This document shows positions 4,627 through 5,081 of a stretch of 5,081 nt of DNA, piece after piece. The notes under the pieces were generated by a model. The model saw nothing but the letters and a program-made list of their open reading frames with translations. It had not been told where the DNA came from and did no database searches. Made by a program: the position numbers and the translations under genes. Source of the DNA: Candidatus Hydrothermota bacterium (GTDB taxonomy: Bacteria > Hydrothermota > Hydrothermia > UBA1063); the NCBI GenBank assembly GCA_003644895.1, contig QNDO01000125.1, forward strand, positions 1 through 5,081, written 5' to 3'. Positions within the stretch are counted from its first letter, which is position 1. Each line of letters begins with the position of its first letter.

Positions 4627-5081
4627 GAGAGTGGTGGTGAAGATTAGAAGTATCCGAATAATGAATAAATTCCAGGAGGATGGTATCGAGTTTATAAAAG
4701 TAAAACTCAAGGTATCGCCGATTTCCGCAATTCCTGCCGTTAAAATGCCGGGCATTTTGAAAAGAAGAGTTATAAATATCGAGAGGAACTATGTTACTCC
4801 TCACGTTCCTGAAATTGGTGATGAAATTGTGCTTACCAAGGAAGAGACAGAAGCTTTTTCGAATTATTTTCAAAGAAATATGCTGACCCGAGAGAATCAG
4901 TATGTGAAAGTTTCTGTAGATAATCTTCTGGGAGCAAGAATTTCTTCCATTAGATACAAGCCGCTGGATTTCGAATTTTTTGAAATGAAGCTACATATTT
5001 CAGAAGGGAAATGGGGGTTTAAAGGAGGCGCTCTGGATTTTCTTGATGACTCTAAATTTGGTTTATGGAATTCGAGATTTA
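4619..5081 (+). CDS. Unrecognised protein, possible mutarotase-like fold (3' end missing)
   Basis: The frame is open from ATG 4619 to the window edge, 154 codons plus one base, with no stop. The start is supported by GGAG at 4608-4611, 7 bases upstream, and by the 8-base overlap with the hydrolase stop, a common coupling arrangement. There is no signal peptide or membrane segment, so it is probably cytoplasmic. Residues 1-75 are basic, with beta-like stretches (RVVVKIRSIRIM, FIKVKLKV, RRVINIERNYV). Residues 94-113 (QYVKVSVDNLLGARISSIRY) resemble, in general pattern, the first strands of galactose-mutarotase-like sugar-binding domains, which often read as a hydrophobic strand, then G-[GA]-R-I-x-S; the later KWGFKGGALDFL would be in keeping. 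This likeness is faint and I do not assign a function. An in-frame ATG at codon 15 is an alternative start but has no ribosome binding site. Confidence 0.75.
   Translation, partial: MVERVVVKIRSIRIMNKFQEDGIEFIKVKLKVSPISAIPAVKMPGILKRRVINIERNYVTPHVPEIGDEIVLTKEETEAFSNYFQRNMLTRENQYVKVSVDNLLGARISSIRYKPLDFEFFEMKLHISEGKWGFKGGALDFLDDSKFGLWNSRF

Noticed and set aside
4024..4755. A 243-codon open frame on the minus strand opposite the hydrolase gene
   Set aside because: It is fully opposite a gene with clear catalytic motifs and the start of its downstream partner. Its translation has no recognisable motif and a composition typical of an antisense shadow (rich in Phe, His, Ile and Leu).
1..5081. CRISPR arrays, insertion sequences, toxin-antitoxin pairs or retron-like elements
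   Set aside because: I looked for regular direct repeats, terminal inverted repeats and small paired genes and saw none; nearly every base is explained by the listed genes.

Overview
The window is AT-rich and densely coded, and looks like chromosomal housekeeping DNA from a Gram-negative (diderm) bacterium. Evidence for a diderm is a secreted, probably outer-membrane beta-barrel protein and a lipoprotein with a clear lipobox. Promoters have ordinary sigma70-type hexamers (TATAAT, TATATT, TTGACT), not the Bacteroidetes -10 pattern. I cannot place the organism; an uncultured FCB-like or candidate-phylum lineage would fit, but that is a guess.

Layout: (1) 1-1144, minus strand, a secreted beta-rich protein running off the left edge, with its own promoter and a good ribosome binding site. 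(2) 1145-1247, a divergent promoter region. (3) 1248-1763, plus strand, an unrecognised lipoprotein. (4) 1795-1872, a complete tRNA-Pro(GGG) with encoded CCA; its near-consensus promoter starts inside the last codons of the lipoprotein gene. (5) 1872-2543 GT2 glycosyltransferase, 2528-3274 surE and 3228-3884 pcm, a tight cluster in which each gene overlaps the next. (6) 3946-4626, a class I glutamine-amidotransferase-like hydrolase (peptidase C26/PuuD type), followed with an 8-base overlap by (7) 4619-5081, an unrecognised gene running off the right edge.

How the genes may work together: SurE (nucleotidase) and Pcm (repair of isoaspartyl damage) are a classic pair linked to survival in stationary phase, here led by a polyprenyl-phosphate-sugar-synthase-like GT2. 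The lipoprotein and barrel protein are probably envelope components. The last two genes look translationally coupled.

The most unusual points are at gene starts. The GT2 gene directly abuts the tRNA and has no ATG, GTG or TTG start between the tRNA and its conserved N-terminal motif; its best start is an ATT whose A is also the last base of the tRNA. Two other genes (1248 and 3946) have a -10 box ending exactly 6 bases before ATG and no Shine-Dalgarno, which predicts leaderless mRNAs. I found no CRISPR array, transposon, integrase or obvious defence system, so I do not claim a new multi-gene system here.
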